Below the pieces are notes generated by a model, which worked only from the letters and a program-made list of their open reading frames with translations, had not been told where the DNA came from and searched no databases. From Prevotella sp. E13-17 (GTDB taxonomy: Bacteria; Bacteroidota; Bacteroidia; Bacteroidales; Bacteroidaceae), in the NCBI RefSeq assembly GCF_022024035.1, contig NZ_CP091787.1, forward strand, positions 3,380,001-3,444,000: a stretch of DNA of 64,000 nt, in the 5' to 3' direction. Both the position numbers and the translations under genes were made by a program. Below are positions 51,303 through 59,541 of the stretch, one piece after another. The first letter of the stretch is position 1. The number at the start of each line of letters is the position of its first letter.

Positions 51303-52170
51303 GCAAGTGCTGAACCAGTATAACCTCGACATCACCGACGAGGAAGTACGCGAGGCCGTGAAGACAATCATCGCCGAAAAGGTGCCTCAGAACGATACGC
51401 CTGAAGTGAAGAAATTCCTGATGGGAAGCGTGGAACTGACCACACTGAAGACCACCGACAGCGAGACTTCTGTGATGGCTTTCACCGAAAAGGTGAACCA
51501 GTTTGACGAGCAGTACCCCGACCTGCCCCACGTGGCTACCATCTGTGTTTATCCTAAGTTTGCCAAGACCGTCAGCGAGACACTCGAGGTAGAGGGCGTC
51601 GAGGTGGCATGCGTTTCGGGCAGCTTCCCCAGCAGTCAGTCACTCATCGAGGTGAAGACAGTTGAGACTTCGCTGGCCATCAAGGATGGAGCCACCGAGA
51701 TAGACATCGTGATGAACGTGGGTGCCTTCCTTGAGGGCGACTACGACACGGTTGTCGATGAGATTCAGCAACAAAAGGAGGCCTGCGGCGAACAAGCCAT
51801 GAAGGTGATTCTGGAGACAGGTTGTCTGAAGACTGCCAAGAACATCAAGATAGCCTCACTACTGTCGATGTATGGCGGTGGCGACTATATCAAGACTTCT
51901 ACCGGCAAGCTGGAGCCTGCTGCCACGCCCGAGGCTGCCTATGTGATGTGTCAGGCCATCAAGGAGTACTACGATAAGACTGGCGTACAGATTGGTTTTA
52001 AGCCTGCTGGCGGCCTTAACAGCGTGATGGATGCACTGATCTACTACACCATCGTGAAAGAGGTTCTCGGCGAGAAATGGCTCACCAACAAGTGGTTCCG
52101 CATGGGCACCAGTCGTCTGGCAAACTTGCTGCTCAGCGAGGTTGTTGGCGAAGATGTGAAATTCTTCTAA
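51280..52170 (+). CDS. deoC: Deoxyribose-phosphate aldolase
   Basis: A 296-residue DeoC with TIM-barrel motifs: VATICVYPKFAKTV, ATEIDIVMNVGAFLEGDYDT, MKVILETGCLKTAKNIKIAS, the Schiff-base lysine in GGDYIKTSTGK and GFKPAGGLNSVMDALIYY. It splits deoxyribose-5-phosphate into glyceraldehyde-3-phosphate and acetaldehyde in deoxynucleoside breakdown. An in-frame ATG at 51289 is an alternative start. It overlaps the mazG-like gene, so the two are probably translated together; both act on nucleotide turnover. Confidence 0.97.
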   Translation: MEEMNKIEQVLNQYNLDITDEEVREAVKTIIAEKVPQNDTPEVKKFLMGSVELTTLKTTDSETSVMAFTEKVNQFDEQYPDLPHVATICVYPKFAKTVSETLEVEGVEVACVSGSFPSSQSLIEVKTVETSLAIKDGATEIDIVMNVGAFLEGDYDTVVDEIQQQKEACGEQAMKVILETGCLKTAKNIKIASLLSMYGGGDYIKTSTGKLEPAATPEAAYVMCQAIKEYYDKTGVQIGFKPAGGLNSVMDALIYYTIVKEVLGEKWLTNKWFRMGTSRLANLLLSEVVGEDVKFF

Positions 52171-52194
52171 GCGCTTTTCAAGCGCTTAAACTGA

Positions 52195-52375
52195 GAGTTG
52201 CGCTTAAACTGAGAACTGAGAGTTGAGAACTGAGAGGTATGATTAGACCTGCTGGTTCTAATTATAATGAGAGGTGAGTAGTACTAATAATACTTCTCAC
52301 CTCTCACTTTTCACTTATAAGAACCTCTCAGTTCTCAACTCTCAGTTCTCAGTTAAAAGCACCTCTCAGTTAAAG
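52195..52375. repeat. ~180-bp inverted repeat, left copy
   Basis: Palindrome-rich sequence: 'aactgagaactgagagttga' at one side and its complement at the other, with a unique centre containing 'gacctgctggttct'. The complete sequence is present as a reverse complement at 59345-59530 with few differences. It lies between the convergent stops of deoC and the polyprenyl synthase gene. Confidence 0.85.
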
Positions 52376-52376
52376 C

Positions 52377-53354
52377 TCATTTTCTTCTTTGAATGACGTA
52401 GTCGAGATAGGCGGTGAGTGCAGTAGCTATCATAGGGTCTTTGACGCACGTGTCAACATACTGCTGCGCCTTGCGATGATAGTCTTCCATGCATCTCTCG
52501 GCATATTCTATGCCACCCTGCTGCTTGGTGAACTCCACCAAAACAGCGATTTCATCGCGATTGATAGTGCCCGCCTTCACCTTCTTGGCAAGCGTCATCA
52601 TCGAGTCGAAAGGCGAATGCTGCAAAGCATAGATAACAGGTAGTGTCAGCTTGCCCTCAGCCATATCGTTGCCGGTGGGCTTTCCTATCTCTTTTGAATC
52701 GTAATAATCGAAGATGTCATCGCGAATCTGGAACATGATGCCCAGGTCATGACCAAACTGGCGGGCCTTCTCTACCTCAGCATCGGTGGCTCCGGCAGAC
52801 AGCGCACCTATCGACGAGCAGGCAGCAAAGAGCACAGCGGTCTTCTGTTCAATCACACGATAATAGACCTCCTCTGAGATTTCCTCGTTCTTGATGTTCT
52901 GCAACTGCAAAATCTCACCAGATGCCAGCACCCTACCCAACTCTGCCAGCGTCTCGATGATGCGCTGGTTGTTGGTGTAAGACACCTTCAGCAGTGCGGT
53001 GGAAAGGATGAAATCGCCCACCAAGACAGCCGCCTTATTATTATAGGTGGCATTCACAGAGGCCTGTCCTCGACGCTCCTCACTCTCATCCACAACATCA
53101 TCGTGAACCAACGAAGCAGTGTGCAGCAGCTCTAATCCGATGGCTGAGTTCAGCGTCACACTCGACACACTGCCATAGTTCTTAGCCAACAGCATGAGCA
53201 ACATGGGGCGCATGCGCTTACCACCACGCTGTTTGATGTGAGAAAGCACCTCGGAAAGTAACGAGTCCTCGTGGCTCAGAGATTGTTCGAAGAGCGTGAT
53301 AAACTCGTTCAGTTCTGATTCGATTGGTCGTTTGATGAGTGATAGATAGTCCAT
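52377..53354 (-). CDS. Long-chain polyprenyl diphosphate synthase
   Basis: A 325-residue trans-isoprenyl synthase with FARM SLVHDDVVDESEERRG, KRGGKRMRPMLLML-type substrate loop (GGKRMRP) and SARM FQIRDDIFDYYDSKEIGKPT. It makes the octaprenyl-like chain of menaquinone, as in IspB. The exact chain length is not determined by the sequence alone. The longest frame begins with a TTG at 53360; the ATG at 53354 (MDYLSLIKRP) is preferred. A TAATTTTG box lies at 53379-53372, only 17 bases upstream. The gene is divergent from polA. Confidence 0.94.
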   Translation of the reverse strand: MDYLSLIKRPIESELNEFITLFEQSLSHEDSLLSEVLSHIKQRGGKRMRPMLLMLLAKNYGSVSSVTLNSAIGLELLHTASLVHDDVVDESEERRGQASVNATYNNKAAVLVGDFILSTALLKVSYTNNQRIIETLAELGRVLASGEILQLQNIKNEEISEEVYYRVIEQKTAVLFAACSSIGALSAGATDAEVEKARQFGHDLGIMFQIRDDIFDYYDSKEIGKPTGNDMAEGKLTLPVIYALQHSPFDSMMTLAKKVKAGTINRDEIAVLVEFTKQQGGIEYAERCMEDYHRKAQQYVDTCVKDPMIATALTAYLDYVIQRRK

Positions 53355-53371
53355 TATCAATAATTTTGAGA

Positions 53372-53379
53372 CAAAATTA
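53372..53379 (-). promoter_or_regulatory. -7 element TAATTTTG for the polyprenyl synthase gene
   Basis: Leftward box giving a leader of about 13 bases. Confidence 0.5.
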
Positions 53380-53440
53380 GTGAAAATATCGGAGTAATAC
53401 CAATTTTTTTAGTAATTTTACCGAAAATTCTAAAATATAC

Positions 53441-56209
53441 ATGGAGAAACTGTTTCTTTTAGACGCCTACGCCCTTATCTACAGGTCGTACTACGCATTC
53501 ATCAAGAATCCACGAATCAACTCGAAGGGGCTGAACACATCGGCTATCATAGGCTTTGTGAACACGCTCCAGGAAGTTATAGAGAAAGAGCAACCCAAAT
53601 ACCTGGGTGTGGCTTTCGACCCCCATGGACTGACCTTCCGCAGCGAGGCTTTCCCCGCCTATAAGGCACAACGCGAGGCCACACCCGAAGACATACGCAA
53701 GGCGGTGCCTATCATCAAAGACCTGCTAAAGGCCTACCGCATACCGGTGCTGCAGGTTGATGGTTTCGAGGCAGACGACGTGATCGGCACCTTGGCAAAA
53801 AAGGCCGATTCTATCGAAAACATCGAAACCTACATGCTGACACCTGATAAGGACTACGGACAGCTGGTGAGCGAGCGCACCAAGATATTCCGTCCGCGTC
53901 ATGGTGGAGGCTACGAGGTGATGGGGCCAAAGGAGGTCTGCGAGAAATATGCCATCGAAAAGACCACACAGGTCATCGACCTGCTGGCACTGATGGGCGA
54001 CTCTGCCGACAACTTCCCTGGTTGTCCGGGCGTGGGCGAGAAGACAGCAGCAAAGATCATTGCCGACTTTGGCAGTGTGGAACAGTTGCTGGCCAGAACC
54101 GACGAACTGAAAGGGGCATTGAAGAAAAAAGTGGAAGAACACGTGGACGACATCAAGATGAGCTACTTCCTGGCCACCATCCGCACCGACGTCCCCATCG
54201 AACTGAATCTCGACGAACTGCAACTGCAGCAACCCGACGAGGAAAAACTCAGCGAACTGTTCACCGAACTGGAGTTTAAAGCACTGACACAACGAGTTCT
54301 TAAAAAAGTTGAAAAGAAGCCAAAATCTAATAATTCGCAGCTTTCTCTCTTTGAAGAATTTGCCACCGACGATGCGGAAACGCCAAAATTTTCGAGTTTT
54401 GAGACCATTAAAACGGTGACTCATAATTACGAACTCGTTGAAAATGAGGAAGATTTAAAAAATCTATGTGATTTATTTAGGACAAAACAAATTCTTTGTC
54501 TAGACACAGAGACCACTTCGACCTCGGCCATCGACGCCGAATTAGTGGGTTTGAGCTTCGCCGTGACCGAACATGAGGCGTTTTATGTGCCCATTCCACC
54601 AAAACGTGAAGAAGCGTTGCGAATTGTTAATATATTCAAACCGCTCTATGAAGACACCTCCATTTTGAAAATAGGACAGAACCTGAAGTACGATTTAGAG
54701 GTGTTGCGCAACTATGACATTCATCTCGACGGACCGATGTGGGACACGATGATTGCTCACTACCTCATCCAACCGGAGTTGCATCATAACATGGACTACA
54801 TGGCAGAGACACTGTTGAACTATCAAACTGTGCACATCGAAGAGCTGATAGGGCCAAAAGGGAAAAACCAACGCTCCATGCGCGAGCTGACTCCTCAGCA
54901 AATCTATGAGTATGCCTGCGAGGATGCCGACATCACACTGCAACTGAAAAACAAACTGGAGGTGGAACTGAAACAGCACCACTGCGAGGAACTGTTCTAC
55001 GAGATAGAGATGCCACTGATGCCGGTACTGGCAGAGATGGAGATGAATGGCGTGTGTCTGGACACAAAATCCCTGCAAGAGACTGCCAAAGCACTGAACG
55101 AACGCATGAACACCATAGAGGCACGCATCTACGAACTGGCAGGACAACAGTTTAATATCGCTTCACCTAAACAGGTGGGCGAGATTCTGTTCGATAAACT
55201 AAAGATTGTAGAGAAGGCAAAGAAGACCAAGACGGGGCAATACGTGACCAGCGAAGAGGTGCTGCAACAGCTAAAGAATAAACACGAGATTGTGGCTGAC
55301 ATCTTGGAACACAGAGGGTTGAAAAAACTGATAGGCACCTATATCGAGGCTCTGCCAAAACTGATAAACCCACGTACAGGCCACATCCACACATCGTTCA
55401 ACCAGACGGTGACCGCCACCGGACGCCTCTCTTCGTCGGATCCCAACCTGCAAAACATACCTATCAGAGGCGAAGATGGTAAGGAGATCAGAAAAGCCTT
55501 CATACCCGAACCCGGCTGCTTGTTCTTCTCTGCAGACTATAGCCAGATTGAGCTGCGCGTGATGGCACACCTGTCAAAAGACAAACACATGATTGAGGTG
55601 TTCCGGAAAGGAAAAGACCTCCATGCGGCCACAGCTGCCAACATTTATAAAAAGCCTATCGAAGAAGTAAGCCGCGACGAGCGAACAAAATCTAAACGTG
55701 CTAACTTCGGCATCATCTACGGCATCACCGTGTTTGGACTGGCAGAGCGACTGGACATCCCCCGTGAGGAAGCTAAGATGCTGATTGACGGCTACTTCGA
55801 CACCTTCCCACAGGTGCATGATTATATGGAGAAATCAAAAGAGGTAGCCCGCGAGAAAGGGTACGTCACTACCCTCTTTGGCAGAAGACGTTATCTGCCC
55901 GACATCAACTCACAGAATGCCGTCGTGCGAGGCTTTGCCGAGCGCAATGCCATCAATGCCCCTATCCAGGGAACAGCCGCCGACATCATCAAAGTGGCAA
56001 TGATTCACATTTTCCAGCGCTTCAAGACAGAAGGCATCAAGAGTAAGATGATACTGCAAGTACACGATGAACTGAACTTCAGCGTGTTTCCTGAAGAGAA
56101 AGAGCAAGTGGAACGCATCGTGTTGGAAGAGATGCAGAATGCCATGAGTCTCGATGTGCCACTGGTGGCCGACTCCGGCTTTGGAAAGAACTGGCTGGAA
56201 GCACACTAA
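53441..56209 (+). CDS. polA: DNA polymerase I
   Basis: A 922-residue three-domain Pol I. Residues 1-~290 are the 5'-3' exonuclease (FLLDAYALIYRSYYAF, LQVDGFEADDVIGTLAKKAD, LLALMGDSADNFPGCPGVGE). Residues ~340-530 are the 3'-5' exonuclease with intact acidic residues (CLDTETTSTSAIDAE, LKIGQNLKYDLEVL, YACEDADITLQL). The polymerase follows, with motif A FFSADYSQIELRVMAHLS, motif B RDERTKSKRANFGIIYGI and motif C LQVHDELNFSV. It removes RNA primers and fills repair gaps. A weak TAATTTTA box precedes it. It is monocistronic and convergent with the hypothetical gene at 56278. Confidence 0.98.
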   Translation: MEKLFLLDAYALIYRSYYAFIKNPRINSKGLNTSAIIGFVNTLQEVIEKEQPKYLGVAFDPHGLTFRSEAFPAYKAQREATPEDIRKAVPIIKDLLKAYRIPVLQVDGFEADDVIGTLAKKADSIENIETYMLTPDKDYGQLVSERTKIFRPRHGGGYEVMGPKEVCEKYAIEKTTQVIDLLALMGDSADNFPGCPGVGEKTAAKIIADFGSVEQLLARTDELKGALKKKVEEHVDDIKMSYFLATIRTDVPIELNLDELQLQQPDEEKLSELFTELEFKALTQRVLKKVEKKPKSNNSQLSLFEEFATDDAETPKFSSFETIKTVTHNYELVENEEDLKNLCDLFRTKQILCLDTETTSTSAIDAELVGLSFAVTEHEAFYVPIPPKREEALRIVNIFKPLYEDTSILKIGQNLKYDLEVLRNYDIHLDGPMWDTMIAHYLIQPELHHNMDYMAETLLNYQTVHIEELIGPKGKNQRSMRELTPQQIYEYACEDADITLQLKNKLEVELKQHHCEELFYEIEMPLMPVLAEMEMNGVCLDTKSLQETAKALNERMNTIEARIYELAGQQFNIASPKQVGEILFDKLKIVEKAKKTKTGQYVTSEEVLQQLKNKHEIVADILEHRGLKKLIGTYIEALPKLINPRTGHIHTSFNQTVTATGRLSSSDPNLQNIPIRGEDGKEIRKAFIPEPGCLFFSADYSQIELRVMAHLSKDKHMIEVFRKGKDLHAATAANIYKKPIEEVSRDERTKSKRANFGIIYGITVFGLAERLDIPREEAKMLIDGYFDTFPQVHDYMEKSKEVAREKGYVTTLFGRRRYLPDINSQNAVVRGFAERNAINAPIQGTAADIIKVAMIHIFQRFKTEGIKSKMILQVHDELNFSVFPEEKEQVERIVLEEMQNAMSLDVPLVADSGFGKNWLEAH

Positions 56210-56213
56210 GAGC

Positions 56214-56248
56214 ATAAAAAAAGGCGCGATCATCAACTGAGGGCGCCT
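56214..56248 (-). terminator. Terminator of the MORN-like gene at 56278
   Basis: AGGCGCC...GCGCCT stem with an interior loop, followed leftward by a T7 run (56222-56216). It also lies just past the polA stop and may work for both genes. Confidence 0.7.
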
Positions 56249-56277
56249 ACTAATGAAAAAATAGTAATAATAAAGTA

Positions 56278-57000
56278 TTAAACAGCTGGGATGTTAGCTA
56301 AACCTCCCAGAGAACCATGTTGTACGATAGACAACATGTTATTGTTTATGTTATCAATCAGCTCGTTGAGCTGTTGGCACAAAGACGGATTGATACGTTC
56401 GGTACGACCATAAATGGTCATTTGACGTTCGGCCTTCTCCAGATGACCATGGTTCCATTCCTCTACAATGCGCCACTCGCCATTCTCGCGGTCGTAGCAT
56501 TTTCTGCTCCACGTCTTGTGTGGACGTCCATTGTCATCGAGCATCGCGCAAAACTTAAAATTACGCAACAGACCACATACTTCGCCAACAATATGACGTT
56601 GGTTGGCAACGAAAGAGAGCTTCGTTGATGACGGTTCATCCTTATCGCTGTTATCCTCAACCTGTTCGAAGTTGACTTTTCCATCGATAAGACCATTGAG
56701 GAAATTGACTGTGAGCTTCAGTTTCTTATCGTCGCTCCGATAGAAAAAGGTCCATAAGCCGTTCTTCAAACCATCAACAAAACTACCGCGAACCACACTT
56801 CGATGAATGTCGCCTGGACAACGATCAGAGTTCAAGCGAAATTCGAAAGGACCATCTAAGATTCGGGTCTCGTCAGAATCTAAATAATAAGAGTACGATG
56901 ACTTCCCACCATAATAGGGGCCATCGTATAAGTAGTGCGTTCTTTTATTGGGGCTAAAAAACCGTTTTAGCCTCAATCTCAAATGATTGAACTGATTCAT
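56278..57000 (-). CDS. Hypothetical cytoplasmic protein with MORN-like strands
   Basis: A 240-residue protein without signal peptide. The N-terminus is basic and aromatic (RLRLKRFFSPNKRTHYLYDG). The middle has MORN-like 'RGSFVDGLKNGLWTFFYRSD' and 'NFLNGLIDGKVNFEQ' units, then 'EWRIVEEWNHGHLEKAERQM'-like segments. The protein ends with QHGSLGGLANIPAV. No enzyme motif is seen; function unknown. A TAACTTTG box at 57059-57052 is the likely promoter. Confidence 0.75.
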   Translation of the reverse strand: MNQFNHLRLRLKRFFSPNKRTHYLYDGPYYGGKSSYSYYLDSDETRILDGPFEFRLNSDRCPGDIHRSVVRGSFVDGLKNGLWTFFYRSDDKKLKLTVNFLNGLIDGKVNFEQVEDNSDKDEPSSTKLSFVANQRHIVGEVCGLLRNFKFCAMLDDNGRPHKTWSRKCYDRENGEWRIVEEWNHGHLEKAERQMTIYGRTERINPSLCQQLNELIDNINNNMLSIVQHGSLGGLANIPAV

Positions 57001-57051
57001 ATCCTGTACTAAACTTTGGGTTATGGTTGCTTATACAATCTTTTCAGGGTG

Positions 57052-57059
57052 CAAAGTTA
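57052..57059 (-). promoter_or_regulatory. -7 element TAACTTTG for the MORN-like gene at 56278
   Basis: It reads leftward, 52 bases before the ATG at 57000. Confidence 0.5.
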
Positions 57060-57138
57060 ATACATTTATGCAACTTCTATGCAATAATTCCGTTAGCTTT
57101 AATTCTTATTGTAGCACTTTAACAATTATTCGTACCAT

Positions 57139-57342
57139 GACAAAAAAGAATGAATTCTTTGTTTTTGTTCTCGCTTATTCGGCCACCTTTGACTTTCGTC
57201 TTAGGTACTGGCGCTCGACAAAAAAAGAATAAAATTCTTTGTTTTTGTTCTCGCTTATTCGTACCTTTGGCTGCGCCGAAGGTACTCTCGTTCGGAAAAT
57301 TGCAAATAAATTTGCATTTTCGCTCACTTAATCGTACCTTTG
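57139..57342 (+). promoter_or_regulatory. Dispersed promoter module, copy 2 (ychF), with an extra partial unit
   Basis: 57206-57342 matches 50281-50417 over 137 bases with about six differences, including both TTTG-N20-TACCTTTG promoters (last box 57335-57342). A degenerate extra first half precedes it (57139-57205), with the same AAAGAAT/ATTCTTT palindrome and a decayed box. Confidence 0.75.
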
Positions 57343-57371
57343 CATCCAGAAATAAACGTTTATAGAAAAAA

Positions 57372-58472
57372 ATGGCTTTAAAATGTGGTATTGTGGGACT
57401 GCCTAACGTGGGCAAGTCCACACTTTTTAACTGTCTGTCGAGCGCCAAGGCTCAGGCAGCAAATTTCCCTTTCTGTACGATAGAACCCAACGTAGGCGTT
57501 ATTACCGTACCCGATGAACGACTGAACAAACTGGCAGAACTGGTACACCCAGGACGCATTGTGCCTGCCACCTGCGAGATTGTGGATATCGCCGGACTGG
57601 TGAAAGGTGCCTCCAAGGGTGAAGGTCTGGGCAACAAGTTCCTGGGCAACATCCGCGAGACCGATGCCATCATCCACGTGCTGCGCTGTTTTGAAGATGA
57701 GAACATCACACACGTTGACGGCTCCATTGATCCGATCCGCGACAAAGAGATTATTGACACCGAACTGCAACTGAAAGATCTGGAGACCATCGACTCGCGA
57801 CTGGCTAAGACCGAGAAGGCTGCCGCTGCCGGGAATAAGGATGCCAAGGTCGAGGTGACGGTGCTGAGAGCTTATAAAGAGGTGCTGGAGCAGGGAAAGA
57901 ATGCCCGCATTGTGGAGTTCGACAGCAAAGAGGAACAAGAGTGCGCCCGCAACCTGTTCCTGCTCACGTCAAAGCCCGTGCTCTATGTGTGCAACGTGGG
58001 CGAGGCTGATGCCAAGAGCGGCAACGACTACACCAAGAAGATAGAAGCTTTGGCCAAAGAAGAAGGTGCCGAGGCCATGGTGATTGCTGCCAAAACCGAA
58101 GAAGACATTGCCGAACTGGAGAGCTACGAGGACAAGCAGATGTTCCTGGAGGAGCTGGGCTTGGAGGAGAGCGGCGTGAACCGACTGATCAAGAAGGCTT
58201 ATGCCCTGCTGAACCTGGAGACCTTTATCACCGCCGGCGAGATGGAGGTGAAGGCCTGGACCTACAAGAAGGGCTGGAAGGCACCACAGTGTGCCGGTGT
58301 CATCCACACCGATTTTGAGAAGGGCTTTATCCGCGCCGAGGTTATCAAGTATGAAGACTACCTGAAATATGGCTCAGAGGCTGCTGTACGCGAGGCTGGC
58401 AAGATGGGCGTTGAAGGCAAGGAATACGTGGTACAGGACGGCGATATCATGCACTTCAGATTTAACGTGTAA
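57372..58472 (+). CDS. ychF: Obg-family GTPase/ATPase YchF (OLA1)
   Basis: A 366-residue P-loop protein. G1 is GIVGLPNVGKSTLFNC (residues 6-21), G3 is VDIAGLVKGASKGEGLGNKF, and the altered G4 is LYVCNVGEAD (N-x-x-E in place of NKxD), which explains the ATP preference of this family. A coiled coil lies in the middle, and the C-terminal TGS domain ends with GKEYVVQDGDIMHFRFNV. It associates with ribosomes and affects redox responses. Its promoter is the dispersed module shared with dtd. lgt follows 36 bases later on the same strand. Confidence 0.98.
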   Translation: MALKCGIVGLPNVGKSTLFNCLSSAKAQAANFPFCTIEPNVGVITVPDERLNKLAELVHPGRIVPATCEIVDIAGLVKGASKGEGLGNKFLGNIRETDAIIHVLRCFEDENITHVDGSIDPIRDKEIIDTELQLKDLETIDSRLAKTEKAAAAGNKDAKVEVTVLRAYKEVLEQGKNARIVEFDSKEEQECARNLFLLTSKPVLYVCNVGEADAKSGNDYTKKIEALAKEEGAEAMVIAAKTEEDIAELESYEDKQMFLEELGLEESGVNRLIKKAYALLNLETFITAGEMEVKAWTYKKGWKAPQCAGVIHTDFEKGFIRAEVIKYEDYLKYGSEAAVREAGKMGVEGKEYVVQDGDIMHFRFNV

Positions 58473-58508
58473 CCACGATTAAGTAGTTTTTTATTTGAAG
58501 GAAGAAGT

Positions 58509-59339
58509 ATGATGCGTGATCTTTTATACATTCTCTGGAACCCATCACTCGAAGCTTTCCACTTTGGACCTTTAGCCATTCGCTGGTACTCACTCTGCTG
58601 GCTGATTGGTCTGTTGCTGGCCTACTTCATGGTGAGATGGCTATACAAGAACCAGAAGATTGCCGAGGAGAAGTTCGAACCACTGTTCGTCTATTGCTTC
58701 CTGGGCATCCTGATCGGTGCCCGACTGGGGCACTGCATCTTCTACCAGCCCGACTACTATCTGACGTCGGTCAAGGGTTTTGTTGAGATGCTTCTGCCCA
58801 TCCACTTCATGTATGATGGCAGTTGGAAGCTGACAGGCTACGAAGGACTGGCATCACATGGCGGCACGCTGGGATTGATGATTGCCCTTTGGTTGTATGT
58901 GAAGCACCACAAGGTGCCCCTGTGGCAGGTGCTCGACAACATCGCCATTGCTACAGGCATCACCGCCTGCTTCATTCGCTTGGGCAACCTGATGAACAGC
59001 GAGATTATTGGTAAGGTGACCGATATGCCATGGGCTTTCGTTTTCGAGCGTGTAGATGCCCTACCCCGCCACCCCGGACAGCTCTATGAGGCCATTGCCT
59101 ATGCCCTACTCTTCCTGTTGATGGTCGTTTTGTATAAGAAGATGCCGCAACGTGTAGGCACAGGTTTCTATTTCGGCCTCTGTCTGACCTACATCTTCAC
59201 CTTCCGCTTCTTCATAGAATACACCAAAGAGGTGCAGGAAGCCTTTGAGAACTCACTCCCCATCGACATGGGACAGATTCTCTCTATCCCCTTCATCATC
59301 ATTGGCACGTATTGCATGGTGAAAAGCATTACTAAGTGA
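58509..59339 (+). CDS. lgt: Prolipoprotein diacylglyceryl transferase
   Basis: A 276-residue inner-membrane enzyme with seven predicted helices. The Lgt signature regions are present: [55 protein letters not shown] (HGG motif), [20 protein letters not shown] and [16 protein letters not shown]. It moves diacylglycerol from phosphatidylglycerol to the lipobox cysteine, the first step in maturing lipoproteins such as SusD here. The in-frame ATG pair at 58509/58512 makes the start uncertain by one residue. The downstream gap is filled by the inverted repeat. Confidence 0.97.
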   Translation: MMRDLLYILWNPSLEAFHFGPLAIRWYSLCWLIGLLLAYFMVRWLYKNQKIAEEKFEPLFVYCFLGILIGARLGHCIFYQPDYYLTSVKGFVEMLLPIHFMYDGSWKLTGYEGLASHGGTLGLMIALWLYVKHHKVPLWQVLDNIAIATGITACFIRLGNLMNSEIIGKVTDMPWAFVFERVDALPRHPGQLYEAIAYALLFLLMVVLYKKMPQRVGTGFYFGLCLTYIFTFRFFIEYTKEVQEAFENSLPIDMGQILSIPFIIIGTYCMVKSITK

Positions 59340-59344
59340 GAAGT

Positions 59345-59530
59345 GAGAGGTGCTTTTAACTGAGAACTGAGAGTTGAGAACTGAGAGGTATTACTAAGTG
59401 AGAAGTGAAAAGTGAGAGGTGAGAAGTATTATTAGTACTACTCACCTCTCATTATAATCAGAACCAGCAGGTCTAATCATACCTCTCAGTTCTCAACTCT
59501 CAGTTCTCAGTTAAAAGCAGTTCTCAGTTA
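59345..59530. repeat. ~180-bp inverted repeat, right copy
   Basis: Reverse complement of 52195-52375, located between the convergent stops of lgt and mutS. The two copies bracket about 7.0 kb. Each copy is also internally palindromic and could end transcripts from either side. Confidence 0.85.
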
Positions 59531-59541
59531 AAAACTTAATC

